NCBI GenBank assembly: GCA_029641185.1 | Contig: JAPWGK010000010.1 | Span: 930,001-994,000, forward strand | DNA length: 64,000 bases | Source: Pseudofabraea citricarpa | Taxonomy: Eukaryota > Ascomycota > Leotiomycetes > Helotiales > Dermateaceae | Direction: 5' to 3' | Shown: positions 1 through 12,895 of the stretch, one piece after another | How positions within the stretch are numbered: the stretch's first letter is position 1 | Layout: every line of letters begins with the position of its first letter | The notes under the pieces: generated by a model | Told to the model about the DNA's origin: nothing | Seen by the model: the letters and a program-made list of their open reading frames with translations, nothing else | The model's database searches: none | Translations under genes and position numbers: made by a program

Positions 1-3000
1 GGCCACATAAACTTCAATTGGTGAGGTGTGCTGGCTCGACTTTCTTCGCACATGACTGCAATGTAGCTTCGCAACTTCCTCATCAATCTTCTCGCCCACG
101 GAGCAAAACCCTCTCAGACACTACATCCGAAAGTCTGGATTCCCAACTGGAAGCTTATCAACATCACCCAGCACCTGGCGGCAAAGTAGTTCTGTATCTG
201 CAATACTTGCGTGCAGATTAAACCTTGTGCGCCTGGTCACAAGCCCACAGTCCAGGTGCCAAAAGACACGCAGGATGAAATCAATTAATCGACAATGCAT
301 CAACTTCGAAATGCCGCTGCCTAAGCTCCCCCACCTCCCGACCCCATCGTCGACAGCACAGCACTAACTTGCAGCCACCATCCATCCTTCGTCTCCTCGT
401 CTGCTTCGTCTCCTGCGCACTAGCATGTTTACCCAGCTCGCAACTCTCGCCCGATCAGCAGGTCCGGATCTCAAGCATCGTCGCCGCGGGACGCCGTCTC
501 TCTACCTCCAGATCTCGACCCGCTCACCGAGCTAAGAGGCACCAGAGGGTTGGAAGCTTGTGCTTCATCGTACGACTTCAGAGGTCATTATTGATCGAGC
601 GGCTTCCCGTCCCCCGCTTCGTGTGATTAGCACGTCGAGGCTTTTTTGGTTCCGCTGCTACACGTGGGAGCAAAAATCCACGAGCCATCGCGCTGGGTCT
701 CTCGCCTCTCCATTCGACTGAGGCTACGCCAAAAGTGAAAGAAATAGACGAAAGGAAAGCATGGCGGCCTTTTCGGGATAGGGGCGTGCGACGTGGTGGT
801 TGTGGCGTCCACAGAGGGAAAGGGTATGAGAAAAGATAACACAGGCACTGGCTGGGACGAGGATGAGAGAGACTTGGACAGCCGGACTGCAGCGGGGCCT
901 CTCAACCTGGTTGTACTCCGGGTCCGGCCAATAATTGGACCAGGATATTTCTGTGAATATGAACGACAGTGCTTGAGCAGAGCGGCAATTGTTACTGCTC
1001 GTCAATCATTCCTTCGGTCTAGATCCTCGGCGTGGGAAGAGCCGCTTCAGTTGGAGAGACACGGAGGAAACAACTCACCGGACCACTTGAGTCCTGCATT
1101 CTAGGCTTCAGAGATTGTGTCAGTTGCCCATGCAAGACAACCACGAAATCCTTTCGCCATGCAGCAGTCTACAAGCGAAGGATGCTCTCATGGGATTAGA
1201 CAGCCTGGATGACCAACTGTAGATGAAGATGCGGAATCCATTAGCTCGGTTGCCTCGCGTTGCGAGGCTATCAACAAATGTCGGCCGACGGGAGCTTTTG
1301 CGAGGCCAGTTCATGATTCAACTATTGTGACAGGAGGCCAGCGCTTGGACTGAGACGAGGCCACTGTTCCGATAACCATTTTGGCCCCTTTCTCGAGACC
1401 TGGTCGGTGGCAAGAAAAGAAATGAGCTGCAGACAGGCCCCCTTCTGTCCTGTCAAAGCATGCGCAGAATCGCCCGGATCCGAACAAGGTGTTGAAAGTA
1501 TATGAAGAGCCTCACGTGCGGCAGGTTGCTATGATGTGCTATCACACCAGCGAGAATGCTGCATATTGATTTTCTTTGGCGGGTGATCAGCGTAGATCTA
1601 CAGGCTGTGAGAGGCTTGAAGGGTTTTCGGGTTCCTGTTGACCAGGGATGCAATTACCGTTTTCAGAAGCGGATATGCATTGATTTTTACAACCCCTGCA
1701 GCACCACACTGACAGCACATTACTAGGCGACTTTTACTGGCCTCTACGAACTTCTGATGGTGGCATCATTTAGATGAAGGACACAGACATGATCTTTTAT
1801 CTCTAGCTTTCATGCATGGGGCTTTGAATACTCTGATTGGGGTTTCGAGACGACGCAGTCTCCTATTCGGGTGCTGTTGCAGCTCGTACGGCTCAAGGCC
1901 CGTCGAGTCTTCCAAGGAACAAAGCGATGTACATTCTGATAGCCAGGCTAGCTCTCCCAATGGTTGCTTCGAAGGCACAGATCCTGCAGGACCTGGTGTA
2001 AATATCACCCATCACTGACCGTTAAGGAAGATACAGCGCCTGTGGTGTGGTCGAAGCACTTCTTATCTTTGCCGCTCACTAGAATAGAAGTTTCCAAGAC
2101 TCGGAATGAAATTCTCCAGAGCCCAGGCTTGACCTCTACTATTACGCCGAGTTCCCGAGGTCAGAAATTTGCCTCTCATAAAAAGTGCAACACAGTAGGT
2201 AACGGTCTAGAGTCTTTACCCCGACAACCATGGTGGACTTCGCTCATGAATGCCCGGTTGCGAATGATGGCGAGGTGGCTCAAGGGTGGGAAGTACTCGC
2301 CTGGAGATATCCGAGAGATGAACGCGTTAATCAGAGGACTCAAGCACCTTCAAACGATATTTTACCTAAGCATTTTGTATTTGCTTGATCGCCATTGAGC
2401 GTGTGGGTGTTAACTGAAGTCTCATGTAAGGCAAGCCAGCCCCTTGAGGTAGCCGGCCCTGATGGATTCATGCGTACAGAGGACAATCGAAAGGACGACC
2501 GTCATATTTTCCTCTCCATGTTACTGGAGCATACGCTGAGAGGAATAGTGTGTGGCAACCTGTTACACGCGCTTTCGTTTTCAAGAATTGTTCAACAACC
2601 AAGCACAATGCCGACTACCAAGTGCTCTTCGATAGTCAAGGACTTGCACTTAACAGCACCGCACGTGGAGCAATCTCACATCGTCTCAAGGAGGAGTTTT
2701 GAGAACCTACGTGCCAACGGCTGGCTATGTACAAGCTATCATTTGGCGTGTGGAACGGTCCTCTCACTCGTTTTCCACTCCAATCAAATTCTACATGGCG
2801 GTGCCACTTACTTGAGGGGATGGGAACAACGGCGTGAAAGTTAGAAGCCACCGAATTTACAAATTCTCTTCAATATATCTTGGTCAATTTTGAGGATTGA
2901 GCCTTCGATAATTGACAAATGGTGTAAGACAAACGTGCTTCCGTACTTGAGTAACTTCAACACAAGATGAAGACGTGGGGAAAGCTTCTCGCATTGCCGG

Positions 3001-3579
3001 ATGATTCAGAGAGAGGAGAATGGAAACGTTGCTTTCATCGTCGCCAGTTCACAGTTACCCAAGCCGTTTATCGGTGCAACTTTAGTCCTGTAGTGTCTGC
3101 GGTCAAGTCAGTTGGTTTCCAGAAAAGCCAAGCATGCTACTTCGTGATTGGTCTGCTTACGATGAGCGGGGAAGACTCTCTCCACAAAAGCCAAGCGCGG
3201 ACACACCGAACTACAGATTTAGATCGACGCTGTTGCCAACAGACCAATCACCAACGGCCATGTCTCCCATGACCTCTGGCGAAGTAACTCAGCCCTACCA
3301 TAGCCAGAAAGTCTCGTTGCATTCTCACCCAAGGCTACCACCTACTATGATTGATTCAAACAGCATCACCATTCCCCCCAGCGTCCTCGTGCCTCACCAC
3401 AATAGCTTTGCGACGGAGAGAAAACCGACCAGTCTGCTCGATAGTGACTCAAATTATTTGGGTAACCTACTGCAATTTGGTAACCTAATTTGGCCCAGGT
3501 ATGCAAGACACGGACAGGTCACTCTAAATCCATGGTTGTTTTTTGAGACGCTAGACTGCTAATGAGATGTTCTTTTGGG

Positions 3580-3589
3580 TACCTAGGTA
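3580..3589. promoter_or_regulatory. TACCTAGGTA palindrome
   Basis: Perfect 10-base palindrome in the gene-poor left region. The same sequence recurs at 31301-31310 and 49329-49338. Confidence 0.55.
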
Positions 3590-6119
3590 GCCAACTTCTC
3601 CTACGACTGCATGCATATCACCTTCGGCCATCACGATTTGCTGTTGAACTATGATTTCCCAAGGAACGACTCCTCAAGCATGCGGGAGATAGCATCATTT
3701 AAGGTTCCCCCCAATGTACCCCTATGCCCCTTTCATCTTACAGTGGACCTCTCACTGTTTCTACGCTCGAAGCCAACAAATTCGTGCTGCAGACAATCAA
3801 GCCAGGGTCAAGGAGCAGATCACTCCACCCCTTTTAATCACATGGCAACATACCCGTCATCTGTTACTTGACCACAACTCCGGGACTTCGGGTCATTTGT
3901 CTCATCTCGTATAATTCGCAGCGGTCAAGAAGGAATGTTCCACACAAGGCTGTGGCCTCGCGACCTGCTCCAACACCCTGTTTTTAGCAACTGAAACGGC
4001 CGCTTTTCCCTCGACCGCCTCTACTTGGTGACAGCAAGCTATTTGTCGTGTTCCTACATTGTGTCGCCTTTATGAGAACCCCCACCGTTCAATGGCAGTC
4101 AGAGGAGTTGGAGCCGTGGAGTGCTGTAGACCAATTGTCTGGCTCTGCCATCTCATAGGGCTGAGTCAACTCGCCATTGCCCTCCCGACAGGCTGCATTA
4201 GTCCAATCAGATTCAAGGGGTTCCTGTCCGTGACATGGCTCGTGAAAACAAAAGACGGATGGGAACACAAACAAGACATCTTTCCGGACGAATGTGGGCA
4301 AAGACTGTATCCCAATGACGCTTCGGTAACACGGCATTATGTGAAGAAGGATGTGGAGAAGCAACAATCTTCACATCCGGATCCAGGCAGCAAGATAAGA
4401 GCATGTATTGCACCTGCATCTGCATCCGGGTGCAGATCAATGGTAGTTGGTGACGGCTGGTTGGGTGAGGTACGGCAAGTCGAGAAAAGTGTGAACAATA
4501 TGGGCAATGATGAAGAAGCAAAGATGAAATCTGCCTCGCCAAATTACCACACCATATGGATAGTCCCGTCCGTCTCCGCCCGTCTGAAGATTGGGCAATT
4601 GTTTGGATCGACAGGGGCCCGCTCGTCTCCATTGCTCTACAACATGCTCTACAATAACCCGCCTGCTGACCATCCTGACTCCGTCATGATGCAGCGGCAT
4701 CCAGTTGCCATGATTATGGTGGAGCTCGGTGGAGGTCGTGGACGGGATGCCATCATCCATTTTCCTCCATGCCGGTGGTCTGCACAAAAGCATGAAGACG
4801 ATGATGCTGCGACTTCTGCGACTGCTGCTCAGAATATACACGCAGCGGTATGCGATGCGGTGCTGTGCTGTGCTGTGTAGGTACCGGGCGCACAGCCTCT
4901 TTGCGCAGCCCTGCAGAGGCACAGAGGCACAGAGGTGTGGAGATGCTATTTTTGCTGTCCACAATGCTCTGGTCGCTAATCCCAAAGGCCCACCTTCAGT
5001 CGTTCCAGAGCCAATCGTGCTTGCGGCCAGCGCGACTTAGCCACAATTGTCCCATTGAATGGCAGCCAACTCGCAAAGGGAATCTGCTGCTCACCGCATT
5101 GATCAGGAAGGGGTTGCTTCGCGATGATGAGAGAAATCCCAGGGGTTTGGGCGAATTCTGGCAGCCTGATATGATTACCTCGTGGCATCCAGGACTGTGC
5201 CTCGGTGCTCTCGATTCATTCCGTCGGTACCTGGCTGGATGCTTTTTCCTTCCTGGTTGAAGCCGAAGAGCAGAAGTCGTCATTCCTCGATCGCATCTCC
5301 GCGACGAGCGTCCATCCAGATCCCTCTCCGCGGCAGATGAGAAATAGGGAATGGGAGAGGACCGAGGACTGTATTGTACGACCTACTGTGAGCGGGGCGA
5401 CGAGATGAGCAAATGGATGGATGATATGATGCTGCTCTGTTGTCGCCAAACTACTGACTCTGGCATCACCCACGACTATCGATACCAGATGGCAATAACA
5501 GCATCTGCAGCATGGCGTCTGAGATAGGAACTATGAAGCGAATGACACCATGGATGAATAACTCTAAAAGCGCTTCCCCACCAGCTAAAGCGCAGAGAAT
5601 CTCGCACGTTACCGAATTCGAGGTGAGAGGATCTCTCTGATCTGCGCTCAGTTCCCAGAAGAGTCTTGTCCAGAGCACATCAGCGTCCGTGTCCCCAGCA
5701 TGCCGACCAAATGACAATTTACTGTCGTTCGCGAATTGGCCATTCATGTCACAGCACGGGGCAGAAGATGAGATATGCCCACAAAAACAAATGTCGGAGT
5801 CTTTGAGGGGGGGGAAGGGAAAGGCACCACGAGCAGGGTCGGCTAGAAGGGTGCTGGTTGGCTGGAGTGCGAGAGTCCCCCCTCCAGATTGGCACCCACG
5901 GTCCCACCGCTCCGGACTTCGCGATAGTGCCCTTGAGGGTAGCTCGCCTAAGCCTGCTACCGACGAGACCCTGAAGAGCACAGTGAGCCTTATCCGCTTC
6001 TGGGGGGAGGGGGGGGGATGATGGGTAGTGGCCGGTGTATGGCTGGTTTACGCTCTGAACGCTGGGAAGTCGAGGAGGGGGAGGGGGTATGTTGGTGCCT
6101 GTGGTGAAGTGCATGTGGG

Positions 6120-6890
6120 TGTGTTGTATGGTATGGTATGGTATGGTGTATGGTATGGTGTATGGCATGCTGTGGGATTGTGTACGGTAGCGGCAGCTCG
6201 GTGAGGGGAGGGGGACAAGAGCCATATGGTACTGTACAGGCTACAGGCTACAGTACAGTACAGTACAGTACAGTACAGCACAGTACCTACCAACTATACC
6301 GTGGAAGCCTGGCACCTGGCATCTGGCACCTGGCACCTGGGAGCCTGAAAGCCTGGGAGCCTGGGGAGAAGAATAGGGATGGAAAAGCCGCAGCCACAAG
6401 TGACACTCTCGAGCGCTGTTCCCCTTTTGGGTTGACTTGCTGGACTTGGGCTTGATCAACTAACCTTAATAATTGTCCTCGGACACACTAACTCTGGGAG
6501 ACGACTGGGAGCACTCCCACTCCCACTCCCACTCCCACTCCCACTCCCACACCAACCACCACCACCACCGCCGCCGCCGCCAGCACCTCTCCTCCTCCTC
6601 CTCCTCCTCCTCCACTACCACCACCAACCGGCCTGTCCTGCCCTGCCCTGCCTCCCTGCTGCTGTCGCTTGCCCTGTGATCAGGGGGCTATGGGGTATTT
6701 TGGGCCACCGGGGTACACAATCCTAGCATCCCTCAAGCCCTGCAACGCAGCAACAGGGCCCATCCCAAATTTGGTCACAGTCTACCCTGGCTCCTCTGCC
6801 CTGTGGGCCTTGTCCCTGTCCCCTGTCCTCGTTCTGGCTGCGCATCTCTGGTCTCTGGTCTCTGGTCTCTGGTCTCTGGGTGGGTTATTG
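6120..6890. repeat. Cluster of simple tandem repeats
   Basis: Several different microsatellite-like tracts lie within 800 bases: TATGG units (about 6127-6168), ACAGT units (about 6250-6285), CACCTGG-type units (about 6308-6360), CTCCCA units (about 6510-6550), CTC/CCA triplets (about 6555-6625) and CTCTGGT units (about 6845-6880). One frame through the CTCCCA/CTC tracts translates to His- and Ser-runs, but this follows from the repeats and is not treated as a gene. Confidence 0.85.
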
Positions 6891-7349
6891 ATCTCACTGG
6901 CAAACATTATAATGCTGGGCCCCCAAACCTCAGGAAATCACCATCTTTTCACCACGTCCATACAAAGGCACTACTGCTCTTTGCTTGATTCTTTTAAACC
7001 AGCATCGATCTGCACGGTATCCAAAGTCAGTCTGACTGCACTGCAATTTAATCTTACTCAACCCTCGAATCTTCACCTATCGCTGCCAGCCAGATACCAA
7101 CCATCCCGCCCCCGACTACTTATACTGCTACGCGCTCGCATCCCATATCCAGCAAACCTCCTCGATACTCGATTGTAGCTCCTTTCTCGCCGTACGACTT
7201 CTCAGATCCCGGGGCTGTCTGTCTACCGGAGCTTCTCGCTACCTTCCGCGCGGGCCAAAGAGCAATCAAATCTCACCAGCAACAGATTTTAATTTGGACA
7301 CTTCGACCTCGGTGATCTCTTTCACCGTGAGGTCATCCTCAGACAGAAG

Positions 7350-7413
7350 GTATTTTATCTTCCTCTCGGGGTTTACCTGACGCATAGGAAACACGCTGAC
7401 TTGCATTGCTCAG
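7350..7413 (+). other. Probable 5'-UTR intron of the C2H2 factor
   Basis: A GTATTT donor at 7350, a GCTGAC branch-point-like element and a TTGCTCAG acceptor ending at 7413 define a 64-nt intron just before the chosen start codon at 7470. Removing it also removes the upstream TTG codon that would otherwise extend the reading frame. Inferred from splice signals only. Confidence 0.55.
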
Positions 7414-7469
7414 CTGGTGACTGGTACGATTCGAGGCATAAGCCCCTGTCTCTGCATACATACATAGAC

Positions 7470-9797
7470 ATGGCTTCAGTCACAGATCACACATTGAACA
7501 TGATTCCGCGTCACGACGACTACGTTCTATACCCGGACCCTTCTACCACGTACTCGTCACAACAGTTTGATTACAGCGCCATTCAAGCATTTGACATGGA
7601 GAACCAAGGACCAGCAGGATATCCAAGGAGCTTTCAGGACTTTGCTGTCAGCTCAGGGTACAACAGCGCTACCATGTATACCGACGCACCCCAAGAGATG
7701 TACCCCCTCGAGTCTCCAGAGCTCGGTCGGGTGCCTTCGAACTTTTCTACTGCGTCAGCTCCGTCGGCGACTTCTTCGGCCATAGGTTCGCCCTACTCAG
7801 GCCACGGACAGGCTGTGCCAGCACCAGAATGGGCTCCGCATGGACTTGGTTTGAACCCAGGGATCGTGAACTACGACAGCTTTGGAAGCACCGAGTACGG
7901 CTTCGCAGCAGCACCAGGTATGGAAGAGTTCGATTTAAATTTCAATGCAACGGGGGCCAAGTCAAATAGCTTTGTTGGTGAGTGTCCAACTGTTTCTGCA
8001 TCTATGTCTCGTCAGCCTGGTTCGATATCAGCGTCCGAGTCTTTCTCTTCTTTGTCAGCTTTTGCTCCTTCTCCAGTCGATCGTATTCCAAGATCGATAC
8101 CTTCGCCAACAACGCCCAAGAGTGCGAGAAGGGAGTCACGGGATGACAGCTTTAGATCTCCTTCTGTTTCTGCATTTTCTCCAAGATCTTCTTCTTCGCG
8201 CCGACAGTCGCAAGCATTTGGCGCAAATGGTTTTGCCTCTATGAGCCCAGCTGGCCGGACTTATGATATGCATTCTTCTTCTCCTATCAAGTCTGAACCG
8301 ATGTCAGCATTTCCGGCGTTTCATCAGTCTCCTTTCTTTTCTCAATCTAGTGGCAACTTTGTCGCTCCTCTTGAATCTTCTTGTTGGTTTCCTCTGTCAA
8401 TCCTGCATCCCTCTTACGCGCGCTGTCCATCAGAAAAAGACAATGTTCTAACGACGGATATTATAGATCCATCTCTGATTCATGCGCAATATACTGGTCG
8501 TACTCCAGTAGGCGTTCAGAGTAACGATGCGCAAGCGTATCAACAACAACAACTATACCCAGAATCACCCGCCCTATCCCAACTCTCACACCTTTCTCGA
8601 AGCTCGCCGAGACCCGTCAAGGCAGGAAGCCAATCGCCATACATGAACTCGCAATATCAAACCTACCCTTACCAAGCGCGGCGACCATCTCTCACATCGC
8701 ATCAATCATATACCAGCGAGAGCTTTAGCAGTGATGAGTCTAAGGAGAAGGGCCGATGCACTTATCCCGACTGCGGCAAAGTATTCAAGGACCTCAAGGC
8801 GCACATGCTCACCCACCAGAATGAGCGACCAGAAAAATGCCCGATCCAAACATGCGATTATCACATCAAGGGCTTTGCGCGAAAATACGACAAGAACCGA
8901 CACACCTTGACGCATTACAAAGGAACGATGGTTTGCGGTTTCTGCCCAGGTTCCGGATCAGCGGCTGAAAAGTCGTTCAACCGAGCTGATGTATTCAAGA
9001 GGCATCTTACATCGGTTCACGCCGTTGAGCAAACTCCTCCAAACAGCCGAAAGAAGTCCTCATCAAGCACAAACAGCGGCAAGCAGCTTTCAGGGTATGC
9101 TCCAGATGCTACTGGCAAGTGTTCCACATGTTCTCAAACCTTCACCAATGCTCAAGACTTTTACGAGCATCTGGATGATTGTGTCCTTCGAATTGTGCAG
9201 CAAGAAGAGCCCTCTGAGGCCATCAACGCGCGAAGGCTTGCAGAGGTTGAGCAGGATCAGGCGGTACATGACACCCTTCGTGCCAACGCCCTACCCATCA
9301 CTACCAGCAACGTGTATTCGGCCGACGAGGACGACGAAGATGATTTGGACAACGACTCGGATGATGACTTCTCTCCAAGAGGGTCCAAGTCTTCTCGAAA
9401 GACCAAGCGACAAAACCCAAACGGCGTGCAGAAGTCTCGGGGACTTACCCATTCGAAGGGTGGAGTGACCCTGTCGACTAAAGGGCGCAAGAAGCGCAAG
9501 GATTACCCATCTTCCTGGGGCTGCCCGATCAGCCAGATGAAGATGAAAAAGCGCGTCATGTGTGTCTTCGATGGGCAAAGAAGACTATGGAAGGACGACA
9601 TGATGCTGGATACGGACTATGAAGTCCGTATGAAGCTCCAAGGAGACGAGCGCGCCTACGTCACCGATCTGGATGTGCAGACGATGCGTAGAGCTGAAGG
9701 TTTCCACGGAGCCACAGACGAAGAGAAAGGTCCCTGGATCTCGGACGATCTGGCTGATATCGATCTTGAGACCTTGATGGAGGTCAAGAGGGATTGA
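7470..9797 (+). CDS. C2H2 zinc-finger transcription factor
   Basis: Probable nuclear DNA-binding regulator. The N-terminal half is rich in Ser, Pro, Tyr and Gln (a typical fungal activation or disordered region). A cluster of Cys/His fingers follows, at roughly residues 410-540: a C-X4-C finger with a short span to its HMLTH pair, a C-X4-C finger ending HTLTH, a C-X2-C finger ending RHLTSVH, and a later C-X2-C/H/C element. Then come an acidic run (DEDDEDDLDNDSDDD) and a basic patch (KGRKKRK) that could be a nuclear signal. The start is the ATG at 7470. An in-frame 84-nt intron at 8383-8466 (GTTGGT donor, TTCTAAC branch, ATTATAG acceptor) is likely; removing it gives about 747 residues. I do not recognise the exact orthologue. 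It stands alone, with no gene seen for 7 kb upstream or 6 kb downstream, as is sometimes the case for developmental regulators. Confidence 0.85.
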   Translation: MASVTDHTLNMIPRHDDYVLYPDPSTTYSSQQFDYSAIQAFDMENQGPAGYPRSFQDFAVSSGYNSATMYTDAPQEMYPLESPELGRVPSNFSTASAPSATSSAIGSPYSGHGQAVPAPEWAPHGLGLNPGIVNYDSFGSTEYGFAAAPGMEEFDLNFNATGAKSNSFVGECPTVSASMSRQPGSISASESFSSLSAFAPSPVDRIPRSIPSPTTPKSARRESRDDSFRSPSVSAFSPRSSSSRRQSQAFGANGFASMSPAGRTYDMHSSSPIKSEPMSAFPAFHQSPFFSQSSGNFVAPLESSCWFPLSILHPSYARCPSEKDNVLTTDIIDPSLIHAQYTGRTPVGVQSNDAQAYQQQQLYPESPALSQLSHLSRSSPRPVKAGSQSPYMNSQYQTYPYQARRPSLTSHQSYTSESFSSDESKEKGRCTYPDCGKVFKDLKAHMLTHQNERPEKCPIQTCDYHIKGFARKYDKNRHTLTHYKGTMVCGFCPGSGSAAEKSFNRADVFKRHLTSVHAVEQTPPNSRKKSSSSTNSGKQLSGYAPDATGKCSTCSQTFTNAQDFYEHLDDCVLRIVQQEEPSEAINARRLAEVEQDQAVHDTLRANALPITTSNVYSADEDDEDDLDNDSDDDFSPRGSKSSRKTKRQNPNGVQKSRGLTHSKGGVTLSTKGRKKRKDYPSSWGCPISQMKMKKRVMCVFDGQRRLWKDDMMLDTDYEVRMKLQGDERAYVTDLDVQTMRRAEGFHGATDEEKGPWISDDLADIDLETLMEVKRD

Positions 9798-10969
9798 GAG
9801 GTGTCTTTTTATTTCTTTACGACGATATGTGCTTTATGATGACTTTGATGGTTCTACTGAGCATTTTCACTTTTCATTTCCTTCGGGCGTGTATAGGGAC
9901 ATTACACTGGTGTATGTGGGGTTATGGAACGAGATACCACTTTTCATTTTTTTCTCTCTCTCGAGAATCACTCATCTCTACTTTGGAATGATGGATGATG
10001 GATGGACAAGACAAAAGCTCTTGGGTTTCTTGCTTTTCGGGATTTCGTCTTCGTCGCAGTAGTGGTGGCAGCATTTTACGGTGTTCATGTTTCTCCTTTT
10101 CGGCCGGTCCGTCAAAAGCTGCTACAAAGTACAACAAAATACTACCTACCTCCCACCATAGCACTATAGTAATTCGAAGATGGATTAATTCATCCCATCT
10201 GTTTCAACACCTGCTCTGACTCATCCTCGAGCGCCTCTCCTGTCTGTTCCTCATGTGCCGTGATCAAAAATCTTCAGCAGCTGAAAAAAACAAACTTTCT
10301 CCCCAGAATGGAGAGGGCATGACTTGGCGCGGCCATTGGCACAGATGAACTCAGACGAGGTAATCCAACCCTCCTTGAACCCTCATCCAACCAACGTGGG
10401 TACGCAATCAACGACGAGTCTAGTACCTGGGTACCTAGATGAGTAACGACCCATCATGGGTTCTCCATCGCTGTCGCCGTCGCCGTCGCTGTCACCGGCA
10501 CCGGCACCTCGGTCGTCGCATCGCATTGCCAACCAGCAGGCGAAAACGAAGAGCGAAGAGCAGAGCAAACAAAACAGAAGTGCAAGTCAAGTCACGATAG
10601 AGTAGATGATGGATGGATGGATGGATGGGGTGAAGATCAAACAGCCGCGCCACATTACGGTACGTCCTGCTCCACGAATGCTCTCTTTTTTGGCTTTTTC
10701 TTGTCTGTGTGGTTGAAGGTTGTAGGTTGTAGGTTAAGCTTTGCTGATCGCATCGCTCTCCGATGTTTTGTTCTGTTCTTTCTCCTCCTTCTGCGGTGGG
10801 GATGGGAGGGGAGGGAGGGGGGTTAAAAATAGACGGACGGACAGACAGACAGGCGTCTGGTGTTCGCTCTCTGTCTGTTCATGTCATGCCGAAGAAAGTT
10901 ACTTACAGTATTGTACATGCCTGCTTGGCTCCGAGCAAACATGTGGGGTGCTGGGTGTTGGGGTTCGGC

Positions 10970-10977
10970 TTTCGTCG

Positions 10978-11009
<32 letters not shown>

Positions 11010-12020
11010 CTGCGGTGAGGTGACGTGACGTGATGGGACCGAGGACTTGACTGCGAAAGAAGAGAGAGAGGAACAGAAAGAGAATCAACAATGCTGGTCC
11101 CTGTGAAACGGAGTTCCCGAGTACTGGACAGCAGCAGCAGCAGCAGCAGCAGCAGCACAGCCGCGAGTTGGATGACGGACGGACGGGCGGGCGGGCGGTC
11201 GGGCAGGTGAGGTGAGGTCAGGTCAGGTAAAGGTAAAAGAAAGGTAAAAGGTAAGGGGCACGGTTGTTGGTAGACTACAGAGAGAGGTACTGTGGGTTGG
11301 CGGTTGGGTCACTTTGGCATAGCCATAGCCATAGCCATAGCCACTCAGCCACTCAGGCGAGCACCGACCGACTGACAGGGGGGGCTCACGGTAAACTGTA
11401 GTACAGGGGTCCTGGGTGAGATTCCCGAATCTTTTGGCTTTGCGGTCTGGCTTTGGCTCTGGCTTTGGCTTTCGGCTTTGGGTTTGCAGGGCACGCCAGG
11501 GCAGAGCAGAGCACAGCAGGGGGAGGGGAGAGGGGAGGGGTAGGATCCGACGTCAGGTACCGGGGTCGCTACAGTACTCTCTTACGGGGTTGGGGTTTCC
11601 TGGCCATGGTACTGTAACCCTTTGATATACTCTGGCTGCTATTTACAGGGATATGCCCTCTTGGTCTTTTTGGCTTCTTCTTCTTCTGCTTCTTCTTCTG
11701 CTTCTTCTTCTTCTTCTGCTTGGCTTAGGGTCGCGAGTGAGGATGGATGCTGAAGTGGGGTAAGGGGTGAAGCACTCAGGCATAGATGTATTCTTTTTTT
11801 TTTTTTGGCTTCGGTCGTTTGTCGTGTGCTTATGTTTTGTGCTTGTGCTTGTGCTTATTTATGTATGATAATGATCTTGTATCTAGAACCCCGTCCATGG
11901 CTGAAGTCTGCTTTCTTTCCAGCCGACTGAATAAGTGGGTTTTGGAAAGGGTTTCTCGGGGGATATGTTCTGACCGCTGGTTAGTCGTGAGTAATAAGGT
12001 ATTTGGGATCTCATTTATTT

Positions 12021-12056
<36 letters not shown>

Positions 12057-12060
12057 TTAA
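10970..12060. repeat. Simple-repeat-rich tract
   Basis: Successive microsatellites: CTTG units (about 10978-11010), CAG units (about 11131-11158), GGGCG units (about 11180-11200), AGGT/AGGTC units (about 11205-11260), CATAGC units (about 11320-11342), TTC/TGC units (about 11675-11720), a T-run (about 11792-11806) and a TG run passing into AG units (about 12020-12056). No gene overlaps them convincingly. Confidence 0.85.
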
Positions 12061-12862
12061 CGGCCGATGAATGACAATAGCAGTGATAGCAAAACCACAC
12101 CTTGCAATAGAACTCTCTTTTGTTTTCTATTATGGAATAGATGCTTGGAAAGGCGAGTCAAGAAACCTCCACGCCTTGAGATAGAAGTTGGTTTCTCAAG
12201 TTTCTTGATATTCACGTAACCAGCCGCAACTTTGTGGCAGCTTTTATCAGCTTGATTCCTATTAGCAAAATATGGAGAGAGTATTGATATAGGTCTTCTC
12301 CTAGCTAGTAAACATTGATATAGAAATGATAACCATGTGACACGGTTAACTGGTTACAAGCAGCATGGAATCTATGTATGAGAAATGCTACAGAATATAT
12401 TCACCAGAAGCACTGAGTGAAAAGTACAGAAGTGCTTTCGATTTTCTATCGAGGCCGGATAATGCCATAGAGAGCTGGTTCCAGAGCACCAACCTTGATC
12501 GAGCTTCTTGATTCCTATGGTATCCCATTCAACAATAAATTTTGACGTGTGCTGTTACTACCCCAACCTCGTTATTCCAGACAGTTCTATGCCACGGTGC
12601 ATGAAAAGCTCTACGGTTTTCTTTGCGGACTGACAACGAAACGCAGAATGACAGCAGGACGTTCCACGGCCTGAAATCTTGGTTGATCTTGTAGTGTTGC
12701 CAGGAAGCAGACTCGGTCTCGCTCGCCGCTTCCCAGCACCCAAGCCTCCACGCAAGGAAGCTTCTTGTCGTGCGCTCTGGGAAGGAAACCCGTCAGTCCC
12801 TCAAAAAAGAAAATTTGTCGTATCAACTAGGCCTGCTTATCCTTTTTATCTTCGTCGCTTTC

Positions 12863-12895
<33 letters not shown>

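Larger units (their letters stand above)
1..7349. other. Gene-poor region upstream of the C2H2 factor
   Basis: I find no convincing gene here. Open frames are short or compositionally odd, overlap on both strands, and none shows a recognisable domain or coherent splice structure. The left part (about 1-6000) is mixed sequence with no clear tRNA or rRNA. The right part (about 6000-6900) is packed with short tandem repeats. From about 6900 to 7349 the sequence is C/T-rich, as is common in fungal promoters and 5' leaders, and probably belongs to the promoter and leader of the following transcription factor. A non-coding RNA cannot be excluded from sequence alone. Confidence 0.5.

Noticed and set aside
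4059..4985. Open frames of 273 codons (+) and 182 codons (-) covering the same DNA
   Set aside because: They overlap each other on opposite strands, show no domain, repeat or plausible start context and end in a repeat; neither looks coding.
6473..6679. 68-codon frame with His and Ser runs
   Set aside because: Explained entirely by CTCCCA and CTC/CCA microsatellites.
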